From positions 992,001 through 1,056,000 of the forward strand of contig NZ_JAIWZC010000001.1 in assembly GCF_020297485.1 (NCBI RefSeq): a DNA stretch of 64,000 nt, given 5' to 3'. Position numbers and translations under genes: made by a program. Within the stretch, counting starts at the first letter, position 1, and each line of letters begins with the position of its first letter. Source of the stretch: Enterocloster clostridioformis. GTDB taxonomy: Bacteria; Bacillota; Clostridia; Lachnospirales; Lachnospiraceae. This document shows, piece after piece, positions 8,690 to 18,193 of this stretch. The notes under the pieces were generated by a model. The model ran no database searches. It saw only the letters and a list, made by a program, of their open reading frames with translations, and was not told where the DNA came from.

Positions 8690-9907
8690 ATGACAAAACA
8701 TATATACTGTGATGTGGTGATCGCGGGGTGCGGGGCGGCAGGGCTTTACACTGCCCTGAATCTGCCAAAGGACCTGCATGTTCTGATGATATGCAAGGAG
8801 GATATGGACACCTGTGATTCCATGCTGGCCCAGGGGGGCATCTGCGTGCTCCGGGGCGAGGACGACTATGAGTCATACTTTGAGGACACCATGAGGGCCG
8901 GTCATTATGAAAACCGGAAGGAGAGCGTGGATTTGATGATACGCACCAGCCCCGGCATCATCCGGCATCTTCTGGAGCTAGGAGTAGGGTTTGACAAGAA
9001 CCCGGATGGTAGTTTAAAATATACGAAGGAAGGCGCCCATTCCAGGCCCAGAATCTGTTTTCATGAGGACATCACCGGTAAAGCCATCACCACGGTTCTC
9101 CAGGAACAAACAGCCGCGCTCCCCAATGTGAATATCATGGAATACACTGTTATGACGGATATTCTGACCGCAAACGGAGCCTGCGCCGGCATCCTGGCCA
9201 GGACAGGGGACGGCAGTACCCTCTCCATACACGCCCGGGACACGGTCATGGCCACCGGGGGCATCGGAGGACTCTACCAGCATTCCACTAATTTTCCCTG
9301 TCTTACAGGTGACGCGCTGACCGTTGCCCGCAAGCATGGCGTAAAACTGGAGCACCTGGATTACGTCCAGATACATCCCACCAGCCTTTACACGGAAAAG
9401 CCCGGCAGGTCCTTTCTCATCTCGGAATCAGCCCGGGGCGAAGGAGCTGTGCTCCTTAACGGCAAAGGAGAACGCTTTGTCAATGAGCTGCTGCCCAGGG
9501 ACGCGGTATCCCAGGCCATTGAAGCTGAGATGGAAAAAGAGGGAAGCAGGCATGTTTGGCTGTCCTTTGCGCCCATGCCCCGTGAAACCATACGGGAACA
9601 TTTTCCACATATATATGAAACCTGCCTTGAGGAAGGTTATGACATCACAAGGGAGCCCATCCCGGTGGTGCCTGCCCAGCATTATTTTATGGGCGGCGTG
9701 TGGGTGGACCTGGATTCCAGAACCACCATGGAGCATCTGTACGCAGTGGGTGAAACCAGCTGCAACGGGGTTCACGGAAAGAACCGCCTGGCCAGCAACA
9801 GCCTGCTGGAGAGCCTGGTGTTTGCCGGGAAAGCCGCAAAAAGAATAGAGAACAGCCAGAAAGGGAGAATTAATTATGAATCCAATTACCATGCAGCTTG
9901 TTGCTGA
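8690..9907 (+). CDS. nadB: L-aspartate oxidase (short form)
   Basis: A 405-residue flavoprotein that oxidises L-aspartate to iminoaspartate for NadA. The FAD-binding motif GCGAAG is at residues 13-18, following a short beta strand. Family features follow: LAQGGI, SRPRI, HPTSLY, and a C-terminal NGVHGKNRLASNSLLE flavin segment. It is shorter than the ~540-residue proteobacterial enzyme because the C-terminal three-helix domain is reduced, as is common in Clostridia. An AAGGAGG site precedes the ATG. Its last 32 bases overlap nadC, which indicates translational coupling. In anaerobes fumarate or another acceptor likely replaces oxygen. Confidence 0.93.
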   Translation: MTKHIYCDVVIAGCGAAGLYTALNLPKDLHVLMICKEDMDTCDSMLAQGGICVLRGEDDYESYFEDTMRAGHYENRKESVDLMIRTSPGIIRHLLELGVGFDKNPDGSLKYTKEGAHSRPRICFHEDITGKAITTVLQEQTAALPNVNIMEYTVMTDILTANGACAGILARTGDGSTLSIHARDTVMATGGIGGLYQHSTNFPCLTGDALTVARKHGVKLEHLDYVQIHPTSLYTEKPGRSFLISESARGEGAVLLNGKGERFVNELLPRDAVSQAIEAEMEKEGSRHVWLSFAPMPRETIREHFPHIYETCLEEGYDITREPIPVVPAQHYFMGGVWVDLDSRTTMEHLYAVGETSCNGVHGKNRLASNSLLESLVFAGKAAKRIENSQKGRINYESNYHAACC

Positions 9908-10733
9908 CAAATACATACGTCTTGCCCTGGAGGAGGACATCAGCAGTGAGGACGTGTCCACCAACTCAGTCATGCCCGAATACAAAAAAGGCGAGGTACA
10001 GCTTATCTGCAGGGAGGACGGCATCATTGCCGGATTACAGATTTTTGAGCGCGTATTTACCCTTCTGGACCCGGAAACCAGGGTTGTCTTTGATGTCAGG
10101 GACGGGGAGGAAGTAAAGAAAGGCCAGCATCTGGCTGCGGTCACAGGGGATGTGCGCGTCCTCCTGTCCGGCGAACGGACGGCCCTGAATTATCTGCAGC
10201 GGTTAAGCGGCATTGCCACTTATACACATACCGTTGCGGGGATGCTTGAGGGTACCGGGACAAGACTTCTGGACACCCGGAAAACCACTCCCTGCATGCG
10301 TATTTTTGAAAAATATGCGGTGCGGATTGGAGGCGGGCAGAATCACCGCTATAACCTGTCCGACGGCGTGCTCTTAAAGGATAACCACATCGATGCAGCC
10401 GGAGGCGTCAGGGAGGCGGTGACCGCTGCAAAGGCATACGCTCCCTTTGTCCGCAGGATTGAAGTTGAGACAGAGAACCTGGATATGGTGAAGGAGGCAG
10501 TGGACGCCGGCGCCGACATCATCATGCTGGACAACATGACGCTGGAGCAGATGGCTGAAGCCATACGCTATATTGACGGCCGGGCCGAGACCGAGTGTTC
10601 CGGCAACATGACAAAAGAAAACATCCGGACCATTGCAGAGCTGGGTGTGGATTATGTATCCAGCGGCGCACTGACCCACTCTGCCCCGATTCTGGATATC
10701 AGCCTGAAGCACCTGAAGGTGTTGACGGATTAA
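9876..10733 (+). CDS. nadC: Nicotinate-nucleotide pyrophosphorylase (carboxylating)
   Basis: A 285-residue quinolinate phosphoribosyltransferase, converting quinolinate and PRPP to nicotinate mononucleotide plus CO2. It is full length. The signature DTRKTTPCMR lies near residue 135, followed by GGGQNHRYNLSD, KDNHI, and the barrel motifs EVETENL and IMLDNM. These give the Arg, Lys and acidic residues that bind substrate. It overlaps the end of nadB and is 33 bases before niaR, so the four genes form one transcript. Nothing unusual is seen. Confidence 0.95.
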   Translation: MNPITMQLVADKYIRLALEEDISSEDVSTNSVMPEYKKGEVQLICREDGIIAGLQIFERVFTLLDPETRVVFDVRDGEEVKKGQHLAAVTGDVRVLLSGERTALNYLQRLSGIATYTHTVAGMLEGTGTRLLDTRKTTPCMRIFEKYAVRIGGGQNHRYNLSDGVLLKDNHIDAAGGVREAVTAAKAYAPFVRRIEVETENLDMVKEAVDAGADIIMLDNMTLEQMAEAIRYIDGRAETECSGNMTKENIRTIAELGVDYVSSGALTHSAPILDISLKHLKVLTD

Positions 10734-10766
10734 ACCGTAACTATGTTTTGCAGGAGGGAATGAGAA

Positions 10767-11315
10767 ATGGAATGTGCAATGAACGGAACGCAGAGACGCA
10801 GAAAGCTTCTGGATATGATGAGGCAGGCTTCCGCCCCTTTATCCGGAGGAGCCCTTGGCAGGGCAACCGGCGTCAGCCGCCAGGTGGTGGTCCAGGATAT
10901 TGCTCTCCTGCGCACCATGGGCTATCCCATTCTCTCCACCGCCCGCGGGTATGTCCTCAATGAATCCAAACACGCATCCCGTCTCTTCAAGGTCTGCCAC
11001 ACCAATGAGCAGACCGAGGATGAACTGGTCACCATCGTGGACCTGGGCGGAACCGTGGCGGATGTCATGGTCAATCACCGGGTATACGGGAAAATGTCAG
11101 CCCCCTTAAATATCAAGAACCGCCGCGACGTGCAGTTGTTCATGAACAATATACAGACCGGAAAATCCACCCCTCTCATGAATGTCACCTCCGGCTACCA
11201 CTTCCACCATGTCTGCGCCGAGCAGGAGGAGATACTGGATGAGATAGAGGAAGCCCTGAGAAAAAAACACTATCTGGCAGAGCTGCTGCCCTATGAGATG
11301 TCCGATAATGAGTAA
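10767..11315 (+). CDS. niaR: NAD biosynthesis repressor NiaR (HTH_11 plus 3H domain)
   Basis: A 182-residue repressor. Residues about 10-65 form a winged helix (ALGRATGVSRQVVVQDIALLR, split here as a helix-turn-helix) like the BirA-type HTH_11. The rest is a 3H domain, named after three conserved His, with His in NHRVYG and GYHFHHV. NiaR/YrxA binds niacin and represses nad and niacin-uptake genes in Firmicutes. It is the last nad gene of this operon, which implies feedback on nadABC and itself. The ATG at 10767 has GGAGGGAA upstream. Its stop codon region overlaps an in-frame ATG of the following gene. Confidence 0.9.
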   Translation: MECAMNGTQRRRKLLDMMRQASAPLSGGALGRATGVSRQVVVQDIALLRTMGYPILSTARGYVLNESKHASRLFKVCHTNEQTEDELVTIVDLGGTVADVMVNHRVYGKMSAPLNIKNRRDVQLFMNNIQTGKSTPLMNVTSGYHFHHVCAEQEEILDEIEEALRKKHYLAELLPYEMSDNE

Positions 11316-11328
11316 ACAGGAGCCTGAT

Positions 11329-12135
11329 ATGCAGAAAAAAACACATGCTGTAAACCCATTTTACTGCGGTCTTACAGTACACCGTTATACGGAATACTCA
11401 AAAAAGCTTACAAAACGCCTGCGGGCAGCGCTGATTACAGACCTGCACAGCACCATATACGGCAGCGCACAGGAGCCGATTCTTAAGGCCCTGCAAAGTC
11501 ACAGGGCCGACCTGGTTCTCATGGCAGGCGATATTGCCGACCACAAAGTCCCACATAAGGGGACTTTACTGCTTTTAGAGGGCCTGAAGGGACAATACCC
11601 CTGTTATTATGTTACGGGAAACCATGAGCATTGGATTCACCAGATACCCGACATCAAGAAAATGTTCACCGGATATGGGGTTACTGTCCTTGGGGGCCAG
11701 ACCATCCGTACAACAATCAAGGGGCAGCCCCTGATCATAGGCGGGGTGGATGACCCCCATGCCTTTACAGACTCCCACCACTCCATTAAACTGGATTCCA
11801 GATGGAAGGAACAGTTCTGGCGCTGCTGTTCCCGCACCTCCCCCGCCGTCTACTCCATCCTGCTGTCACATCGGCCGGAGCTCACCAAATATTACAGGGA
11901 CAGCGGATTTGATCTGATTGTGGCCGGCCATGCCCATGGAGGGCAGGTCCGTATGCCCGGCTGCTCTGGCGGGCTTCTGGCGCCTCACCAGGGCTTCTTT
12001 CCCCGGTACGCAGGGGGACAGTATGCCCTGGGAACCACCTCCCTGATTGTCAGCCGGGGACTGTGCATCAACAGGCTTCCCCGTATTTATAATCCTCCGG
12101 AATTGGTGCTGGTGGACCTGAGCCCCATTTCATAG
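11329..12135 (+). CDS. Calcineurin-like metallophosphoesterase, YkuE type
   Basis: A 268-residue phosphoesterase. All metal-binding motifs of the calcineurin superfamily are present in order: TDLH, AGDIADH, GNHE, SHRPE and GHAHGGQ. These bind two metal ions. Related proteins (YkuE/YaeI) act on lipid or nucleotide phosphoesters at the membrane. The N-terminus is basic but has no clear membrane span. I chose the ATG at 11329 because AGGAG lies 6 bases upstream; in-frame ATGs at 11293 and 11308 overlap niaR and lack a site. It is probably co-transcribed with nad genes but has no obvious link to NAD. Confidence 0.85.
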   Translation: MQKKTHAVNPFYCGLTVHRYTEYSKKLTKRLRAALITDLHSTIYGSAQEPILKALQSHRADLVLMAGDIADHKVPHKGTLLLLEGLKGQYPCYYVTGNHEHWIHQIPDIKKMFTGYGVTVLGGQTIRTTIKGQPLIIGGVDDPHAFTDSHHSIKLDSRWKEQFWRCCSRTSPAVYSILLSHRPELTKYYRDSGFDLIVAGHAHGGQVRMPGCSGGLLAPHQGFFPRYAGGQYALGTTSLIVSRGLCINRLPRIYNPPELVLVDLSPIS

Positions 12136-12307
12136 AGCGTACCATCCTCTCTATATGCTCTTCCCGGCGGGTCACAAATGGGTCTGGTCCTCCTGCAACA
12201 GCCTGGCATCCGCTGCCCGCAGGGGCCGCGCATGCGGCAAGCGCTGCCGGCTGCATGCATCTGCTTGTGCTTCTTTTGTCTTGGATGATACTGGTCCTTT
12301 TTCTCAT
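12068..12307 (-). CDS. Possible small protein, unknown
   Basis: A 79-residue frame whose ATG at 12307 is preceded by GGAAGGAGAG with ideal spacing. It lies 75 bases downstream of the small membrane protein at 12383-12622 in the same direction, so the two could be one transcript. The sequence is Ala/Pro-rich with four Cys and matches nothing I know. The last 68 bases overlap the end of the phosphoesterase gene on the other strand, which argues against it. The ribosome site is the main support. Confidence 0.3.
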   Translation of the reverse strand: MRKRTSIIQDKRSTSRCMQPAALAACAAPAGSGCQAVAGGPDPFVTRREEHIERMVRSMKWGSGPPAPIPEDYKYGEAC

Positions 12308-12382
12308 TTTCTCTCCTTCCGGTCAGAAACCCGCAAAAATAACGACATGCCAGTCAGTTTACCGCGCCTGCAATGATCCAAA

Positions 12383-12622
12383 TCAGCCCTGCCCCGGCGC
12401 CCCCATCCCCATTTTTTTCTCTCCATAGCTGAGGCGAATTACCTGCACACCGTAAAATGCGCCCGGTACCATGACCAGCCAGGAGCTGCTTTCCGCGTTA
12501 CCGCTGCCTGCCAATAAAGCGCACTCCAACAGCATCATATGAAAAGGTACACACAGGGTCATCACCACTGTATATCCAATAGGGAGTATATATTGCCTCA
12601 CCTTGTTTTCTTTTTCCCACAT
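12383..12622 (-). CDS. Small two-span membrane protein
   Basis: A 79-residue protein with two hydrophobic segments, at about residues 10-38 and 47-63, separated by a short polar loop. GGGAGG sits 9 bases before the ATG at 12622, which makes it a real gene rather than a shadow. It reads away from the membrane protein at 12747, across a ~125-base divergent intergenic region. No family is recognised; a role alongside the DUF2079 system is possible only by position. Confidence 0.5.
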   Translation of the reverse strand: MWEKENKVRQYILPIGYTVVMTLCVPFHMMLLECALLAGSGNAESSSWLVMVPGAFYGVQVIRLSYGEKKMGMGAPGQG

Positions 12623-12746
12623 ATATCTTACCTCCCGGAGACGGCGGATTTTATTAAGGTTTTTCTAATTTTTCTTACAGTTGCTTCCAGCATCTTTACA
12701 TTTTCCAATCGTATGCTTACTATACAGTTTAAAGGAGGAGAACCCT

Positions 12747-13055
12747 ATGATTCAAACGATGAAACACGATTTCCGGCTGTCTCCATTCTGCTGCGGCCTT
12801 GGAAAACTGACCATTGCCAGCTGGCTGCTGACAAATACCATGTTCCTTTTGGCCAGTCATGTTCCCTTTGTGACACTGGACTTTGTGAGACAGATTTCAC
12901 TGGAAAGCTTCTTGGGCATCTGGCTTGGAATCTTTCTCTGCATGGTTATTCCCTATGTACTTCCCTCTGCCCGCTCCCGGATTCATTTTTCCCTGATTCC
13001 CAGCGTGCTCATGTATATTGCCACCCTGATGATAAAGGAAACGTTCATACTATGA
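12747..13055 (+). CDS. Small three-span membrane protein upstream of the DUF2079 gene
   Basis: A 102-residue hydrophobic protein with three predicted membrane spans (about residues 18-40, 50-68 and 78-96). The ATG at 12747 has GGAGGAG 7 bases upstream; the frame extends further upstream without a site. Its stop codon overlaps the ATG of the DUF2079 gene (ATGA), so the two are translationally coupled and the products probably work together. No family is recognised. A flippase or small partner of a polyprenyl-phosphate-sugar enzyme would fit the context, but that is inference. Confidence 0.65.
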   Translation: MIQTMKHDFRLSPFCCGLGKLTIASWLLTNTMFLLASHVPFVTLDFVRQISLESFLGIWLGIFLCMVIPYVLPSARSRIHFSLIPSVLMYIATLMIKETFIL

Positions 13056-14632
13056 TAAAAACCATGGAACAATGGCTGACCGGAAAAAGACTGCTGATAA
13101 TCCTCACCATCGCGGCGGCTGTCTGGTTTTCGTTCACCGCCGTCATGACAGTGCTGCGGTACCGGCTGAATTACGCGCCGGCTTATGATTTCGGAATTTT
13201 TTCACAGATGTATTACTATATGGATAAATGCCTGTCTCCTCTGACCACCTGTGAGCGCGACGGGCTTTTATCCCATTTTGCGGTCCATCTCTCACCTGTC
13301 TTTTACGTACTGCTGCCCTTTTACAAATTAGTCCCCCGGCCGGAAACCCTGTTGGTGCTCCAGTCCCTCGTTGTCATAAGCGGAATGGTTCCCTTATGTC
13401 TTTTGACCAGGGCATTTGGATTCACCCGCCCGCAAACCTTGTGTTTCGGTCTTATGTACTGCCTTTATCCGGCTTTTATGGGCGGATGTTTTTATGATTT
13501 CCACGAAAACAAATTCCTGGCCGTCATCATTCTCTGGTGCATGTACTTTCTGGAAACAGGTCATTTTAAATCCATGCTGGCCTCTGCCGCCCTTCTCCTT
13601 ATGGTGAAGGAGGACGCGCCTGTCTATGCGGCCTGTATCGGACTTTACCTGTTCCTGTGGAAAAAACAGTACCGCCTGGGAGCCGTTGTCTTTCTGGCGT
13701 CATGCGCATATTTCTGTATTGCTATCTGGTATATCAACCGTTTTGGGGAGGGAGCCATGATTAACAGGTTTGACAATTTCATATCGGACAAGCGCCTTGG
13801 CTTAGTCAGCATGTTTAAGACCATCCTGGTCAATCCGGCCTATGTGCTGTCCCAGATTGCGGTGAAGGACAAAATCCTGTTTTTCCTTGAAATGCTCCTT
13901 CCGCTGGGTTTCCTTCCACTCATGACAAAAGACTGGCAGAAATGGACCCTGCTCATCCCCTTTGTACTCATCAACCTGATGTCCAATTATAAATACCAGC
14001 ACTCCATCTACTTTCAGTATACCTACGGTTCCGGAGCCCTGCTCATTTATCTGGCATTGGTGAATTTCCGGGATATGAAGCATACCTTCGGCCACAGGCG
14101 CAAAAACCGTACAGGATATGACGGCCGGCTTCCGGGCTCCGCCTGCGCCTGCGGCCTGCTATGCGGCCTCGTCCTCATAGGAGGCGTGATGTACAGCAAG
14201 TCAAATTATGCCAGCCTGTTTCAGCGCCATCACGAGGAGGCCGCCCAGGCCAGGAGCATTCTGGATCAGATTCCCCAGGATGCCTCTGTAAAGTCCTCCA
14301 CCTTCTTCCTTCCCCAGCTTTCCATGCGGGATGAAGTCTACCTGCTCACAAGCAGTCATCCGGCTGACTATATGGTGGTGGACCTGAGAAAGGGTTATGA
14401 AAAGGACCTGGAACAGATTTTGGCCGACTGCCAGGAACATGGGTATGAGCCGGCAGGAACCGTGGACGGCTATGTGGCCCTGCTAAAGCAGGATGTGGAA
14501 TCCAAGGGCGGCCTGGCACGCAGCCATAAGCAGCTGTTTCACGCCGCCCCCAGCCAGGACCGGCAAAAGCTCCTGCCAGACCCTCATGATGTTCATGGGT
14601 CCGGATATTATCCGGATAAACCGTCTGCCTGA
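13052..14632 (+). CDS. DUF2079 polytopic membrane protein (GT-C-like)
   Basis: A 526-residue protein with about ten membrane spans and a soluble C-terminal part. It matches DUF2079: the NYAPAYDFGIFSQMYYYM phrase after the first span, SHFAVHLSPVFY, and YDFHENKFL. This family belongs to the GT-C glycosyltransferase superfamily and the acidic residues after span 1 (here in YDFGIF) resemble a GT-C catalytic loop. The sugar acceptor is unknown. I start it at the ATG at 13052, which overlaps the stop of the previous gene. The last ~35 residues after VALLKQDVE look unrelated to the family, as though the frame runs on into a decayed neighbour. Confidence 0.75.
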   Translation: MIKTMEQWLTGKRLLIILTIAAAVWFSFTAVMTVLRYRLNYAPAYDFGIFSQMYYYMDKCLSPLTTCERDGLLSHFAVHLSPVFYVLLPFYKLVPRPETLLVLQSLVVISGMVPLCLLTRAFGFTRPQTLCFGLMYCLYPAFMGGCFYDFHENKFLAVIILWCMYFLETGHFKSMLASAALLLMVKEDAPVYAACIGLYLFLWKKQYRLGAVVFLASCAYFCIAIWYINRFGEGAMINRFDNFISDKRLGLVSMFKTILVNPAYVLSQIAVKDKILFFLEMLLPLGFLPLMTKDWQKWTLLIPFVLINLMSNYKYQHSIYFQYTYGSGALLIYLALVNFRDMKHTFGHRRKNRTGYDGRLPGSACACGLLCGLVLIGGVMYSKSNYASLFQRHHEEAAQARSILDQIPQDASVKSSTFFLPQLSMRDEVYLLTSSHPADYMVVDLRKGYEKDLEQILADCQEHGYEPAGTVDGYVALLKQDVESKGGLARSHKQLFHAAPSQDRQKLLPDPHDVHGSGYYPDKPSA

Positions 14633-14661
14633 ATCATATATTTGATGACTTTGAACTTTTT

Positions 14662-14790
14662 ATGAGAAACAAAGACCTGTTTTTAAAGGATCTAAAGGCA
14701 CGGCAGCTTCATTCCTATAGGTCCGCCGGCATCACACAGATTAAAGTGCTGGTGCATCCGAAAGACAGGGACCTGCTGCGTCTTCGGTAA
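14662..14790 (+). other. Unexplained short open frame, possible gene relic
   Basis: A 42-residue frame (basic, ending in [11 protein letters not shown]) lies after the DUF2079 gene and overlaps the end of pepT on the opposite strand. It has no ribosome site. A neighbouring frame (14589-14643) gives a similarly protein-like stretch ending at a stop that abuts this frame, so the two could be one disrupted reading frame. No family is recognised. Confidence 0.2.
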
Positions 14791-16030
14791 TTGTTTCCGC
14801 AAAAGACCTGGAAATCTCTATAAGGAGTTCTGTTATCTTCTCCATGGACTGTACCGGAATGAATTCATACTTTCCATGGAAATTATGTCCTCCTGTACAC
14901 AGGTTCGGACAGGGCAGCCCCATATATGACAGTCTGGCGCCGTCCGTGCCTCCCCGGATCGGTACCACGATTGGCCGGATACCCAGCTTCTCCATGGATG
15001 CCCTGGCCTTATCAATCAGGTCCATGTGGGGCTCAATCTTCTCTTTCATGTTATAATAGGAGTCCTTTACCACAGCCTCCACGGTTCCGGAACCATATTT
15101 CCGGTTCAGGAATCCGGCTGCCTGGGCAAACAGTTCCTTCTTGTGCTCAAACTTCACCCTGTCATGGTCCCTGATGATATAATCCATCCTGGTCTCCTCC
15201 ACACAGCCGGTCATCCTGTCCAGATGGTAAAAGCCCTCATACCCTTCCGTATACATAGGATTCTCATCTGCCGGAAGCAGCGACTGGAATTCCATTGCCA
15301 TGAGAAGGGCATTTCTCATACGCCCCTTGGCCGTGCCCGGATGGATATTGGCACCATGGACCGTCACCCTGCCGGACGCAGCATTAAAGTTTTCGTACTC
15401 CAGCTCTCCCAGCGCTCCGCCGTCCACAGTGTAAGCCACATCAGCCCCAAAGCCTTCCACATCAAAGCCGTCGGCTCCCCGGCCCACCTCCTCGTCCGGC
15501 GTGAAGCCGATACAGATCGTCCCGTGCTTTACTTCCGGATGCCTGAGAAAATAAGCTGCCATGGTCATGATTTCAGCGATACCTGCCTTATCATCCGCTC
15601 CCAGCAGAGTGGTCCCATCCGTGGTAATCAGGGTCTTGCCCTCATATTCCTTTAAAACAGGAAAATCCGCTGTCCTCATCCATATGTCCTGTTCCCTGTT
15701 CAGGCAGATGTCCTGTCCGTCGTAGTCCCGGATGAACTGCGGCTTTACATCCTTTCCGGAAAAGGAGGGAGCCGTGTCCATATGGGCGATAAAGCCCAGG
15801 GCCGGAGATGTCTTTCCCTCCTCCAGATTGGACGGAATACATGCATATACATACCCCTGTTCACTCATCCTCACCTGGGATGCCCCCAGCTCCTTAAGCT
15901 CCCCGACCAGCTTATGCGCCAGTTCAAACTGCTTCTTTGTGCTGGGAACGGACTCCCTGTCATCCTCTGACTGAGTATCGTATGAAACGTAATCCAGCAA
16001 TCTCGCTGTAACCTCCGATATTTCTGCCAC
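14741..16030 (-). CDS. pepT: Peptidase T (tripeptide aminopeptidase)
   Basis: A 429-residue M20-family di-zinc exopeptidase that removes the N-terminal residue of tripeptides in the cytoplasm. Zinc ligands and catalytic residues are visible: His and Asp in IAHMDTAP, Asp in GADDKAG, the Glu pair in PDEEVGRG, Asp in [10 protein letters not shown], and His in GGHNFHG. The central lid domain is present. The start is GTG at 16030, with AGGAGG 9 bases upstream. It is the last gene of the leftward his-side cluster but is separated by 91 bases containing small inverted repeats, so it may have its own control. Length is typical, with a few extra C-terminal residues. Confidence 0.93.
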   Translation of the reverse strand: MAEISEVTARLLDYVSYDTQSEDDRESVPSTKKQFELAHKLVGELKELGASQVRMSEQGYVYACIPSNLEEGKTSPALGFIAHMDTAPSFSGKDVKPQFIRDYDGQDICLNREQDIWMRTADFPVLKEYEGKTLITTDGTTLLGADDKAGIAEIMTMAAYFLRHPEVKHGTICIGFTPDEEVGRGADGFDVEGFGADVAYTVDGGALGELEYENFNAASGRVTVHGANIHPGTAKGRMRNALLMAMEFQSLLPADENPMYTEGYEGFYHLDRMTGCVEETRMDYIIRDHDRVKFEHKKELFAQAAGFLNRKYGSGTVEAVVKDSYYNMKEKIEPHMDLIDKARASMEKLGIRPIVVPIRGGTDGARLSYMGLPCPNLCTGGHNFHGKYEFIPVQSMEKITELLIEISRSFAETITEDAAGPCLSDAPAL

Positions 16031-16121
16031 CTCTCTATTTCCTCCTGCATTTTTTATTATGAATTATATTGCCGGCCTTATATTACCAGAGCGTGTCTGG
16101 AACTTCCCTTGTTCCCCGACG

Positions 16122-17435
16122 CTACCGGTTTGCCAGCTCCTCCGTGATTTCCTCCCATGTAATGCCGCGGTCCGCCATGAGCACCATCATGTGGTAGAGA
16201 AAATCCGAAATCTCATATTTGATTTCCTCCGGGTTGGGATTCTTGGCCGCTATGACGATTTCAGTGGCCTCCTCTCCCAGCTTCTTGAGTATCTTGTCAA
16301 TTCCCTTGTCAAACAGATAGTTGGTGTAAGAGCCTTCCTTTGGATGCTCCTTACGGTCCAGTATGACCCCAAACACCTCCTCAAATACCTTCAGGGGATT
16401 TGTTTCCTTGTATTCCTTCTCCGCCAGCGTGGTAAAGAAACAGGACCTGTTTCCTGTATGGCAGGCAGCTCCCACCTGCTTCACCGCCGCCAATATGGTG
16501 TCATTGTCACAGTCAATCTTCAGGGATTTTACATACTGGAAGTGACCGCTGGTCTCACCCTTAAGCCACAGCTTCTGCCTGCTCCTGCTGAAATAGGTCA
16601 TCCTGCCGGACGCCAGTGTGGCCTGGAATGATTCCTCATTCATGTAGGCCATCATCAGCACCTCCATCGTCTTATAATCCTGGACAATGACAGGGATAAG
16701 ACCGTCACCTCCCAGCTTGAAATTCTTCCATTCCAAAGAGCTCTCAAAGGTATCCGTGACAATACCCGCGCCTTTTAAAATCTGCTTCAGCTCCATCACC
16801 TTGTCCAGGTCATCCTCCGCCAGAGTCAGGACAGCGCCTTCCACCTGGGGACACCCCAGGCTCAGCTTTAAATCCCCGGCCATTTCCTGGACGCTTTCAT
16901 GACCTCCGCAGAATATAAGGCTTGTGCAGGATATCTCACCGATCTCCCCCAGCTCAGCCAGGGTCGGGACAGGACCGGATGCCCTGCATATCATCATGGA
17001 CGCCCCCAGCTGAATATACTCCTCCACACGGTTCAGATAGGACAGGTCCGGCATGTAGGCATATATCTTTTCACTGCCAAACCGGTCTGCCGCCTCCTTC
17101 ATCATATCCACATTGTCTTCATAGCTCACATCCAAGAATACGGCGCTGGCTCCTGCATACAGGTACTTTTTCACATCCTCCAGGCGCCTGATCCGTCCTC
17201 CCGCCAGTATGGGCTCATCCACGGTGCGGGCTGTTTCCTTGATAGCGCCTATGACAGCCTCGTGGTCCTCATCTGAAAAAGAACGGTCGCAGATAAATAT
17301 TTCATCCGCCCCGTTGTCACAGGCTGTCCTGGCAAGGTCCTTAAGCCTGCCCTCATACTCAAGCTTTCCGTTCCAGGAAAATGCCTTTCCGTTCCTGTAA
17401 CCAAATCCCATAATCAGCTTCTTGCAATCAGTCAT
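16122..17435 (-). CDS. hisI: HisIE with N-terminal HisF-like pseudo-barrel
   Basis: A 437-residue fusion. Residues about 240-325 are phosphoribosyl-AMP cyclohydrolase (HisI), with [24 protein letters not shown] and the zinc Cys in [11 protein letters not shown]. Residues 345-437 are phosphoribosyl-ATP pyrophosphatase (HisE), with [13 protein letters not shown] and [14 protein letters not shown]. These do steps 2 and 3 of histidine synthesis. Residues 1-220 look like a HisF/HisA half-barrel ([19 protein letters not shown]), but where HisF has the catalytic Asp in PCLDV this protein reads MGFGY, so the barrel is probably inactive. It follows hisA by 26 bases. Confidence 0.88.
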   Translation of the reverse strand: MTDCKKLIMGFGYRNGKAFSWNGKLEYEGRLKDLARTACDNGADEIFICDRSFSDEDHEAVIGAIKETARTVDEPILAGGRIRRLEDVKKYLYAGASAVFLDVSYEDNVDMMKEAADRFGSEKIYAYMPDLSYLNRVEEYIQLGASMMICRASGPVPTLAELGEIGEISCTSLIFCGGHESVQEMAGDLKLSLGCPQVEGAVLTLAEDDLDKVMELKQILKGAGIVTDTFESSLEWKNFKLGGDGLIPVIVQDYKTMEVLMMAYMNEESFQATLASGRMTYFSRSRQKLWLKGETSGHFQYVKSLKIDCDNDTILAAVKQVGAACHTGNRSCFFTTLAEKEYKETNPLKVFEEVFGVILDRKEHPKEGSYTNYLFDKGIDKILKKLGEEATEIVIAAKNPNPEEIKYEISDFLYHMMVLMADRGITWEEITEELANR

Positions 17436-17461
17436 TTGAATCTCTCCATTTTCTCTGGTAC

Positions 17462-18181
17462 TTAAGCCTCATAAAGCCTCACAGCCTCGGCAAGGTCAAT
17501 CCTGTTCTCATAAAGGGCCTTACCGATGACAGCTCCCCTGATACCCGCCTCATGCAGGCATTTTAAATCCTCCATACAGGATACCCCGCCGGAGGCTATG
17601 ATGTCAAGTCCTGTCTCCTCTGTAAGCTTCCTTGTGGCCTCCACATTAGGGCCGGACAGCATTCCGTCCCTGGATATGTCGGTATAGACAATGTGCCTGA
17701 CACCATATTCCTTCATGGTAAGACACAGGTCCCGGGCGGTAAGGGAGCTGACTTTCTCCCATCCCTCCACTGCCACCATGCCGTCCTTCGCGTCCACGCC
17801 TGCCACAATGGCCTCCTCGCCGAACGTTCTTACCATATCCCTGAGGAATTCCGGATGTTCCACTGCCTTGGTTCCGATGATGACACGCCTGACCCCCAGC
17901 CCCAGCATACGCTCCACCGCCTCTCCGGAACGGATGCCGCCGCCAATCTCAATCGGTATGGAAACCGTGTCCGCAATCCTGCGTATGACCTCCTCATTGA
18001 CAGAATACCCTGCCAGGGCACCGTCTAAGTCCACCAGATGCAGGAAGGACGCCCCTTTTTCCTGCCAGTGGGCAACCACCTTTTCCGGGGCGTCCGAGTA
18101 TATGGTGATATCCTTAAACGCTCCCTGCCTCAACCGGACACACTGTCCGTTCTTCATATCAATTGCCGGATATAGCTGCAT
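17462..18181 (-). CDS. hisA: HisA, ProFAR isomerase
   Basis: A 239-residue (beta/alpha)8 enzyme, converting ProFAR to PRFAR, step 4 of histidine synthesis. The catalytic Asp pair is present: Asp8 in AIDMKNG and the second Asp in YTDISRDGM. Phosphate-binding loops GGGIRS and SGGVSCMED are intact. It starts with ATG at 18181, 12 bases after the end of the frameshifted membrane gene. Its product would go to HisF/HisH, and neither gene is in this cluster. Confidence 0.95.
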   Translation of the reverse strand: MQLYPAIDMKNGQCVRLRQGAFKDITIYSDAPEKVVAHWQEKGASFLHLVDLDGALAGYSVNEEVIRRIADTVSIPIEIGGGIRSGEAVERMLGLGVRRVIIGTKAVEHPEFLRDMVRTFGEEAIVAGVDAKDGMVAVEGWEKVSSLTARDLCLTMKEYGVRHIVYTDISRDGMLSGPNVEATRKLTEETGLDIIASGGVSCMEDLKCLHEAGIRGAVIGKALYENRIDLAEAVRLYEA

Positions 18182-18193
18182 ATGAATCTCCTT

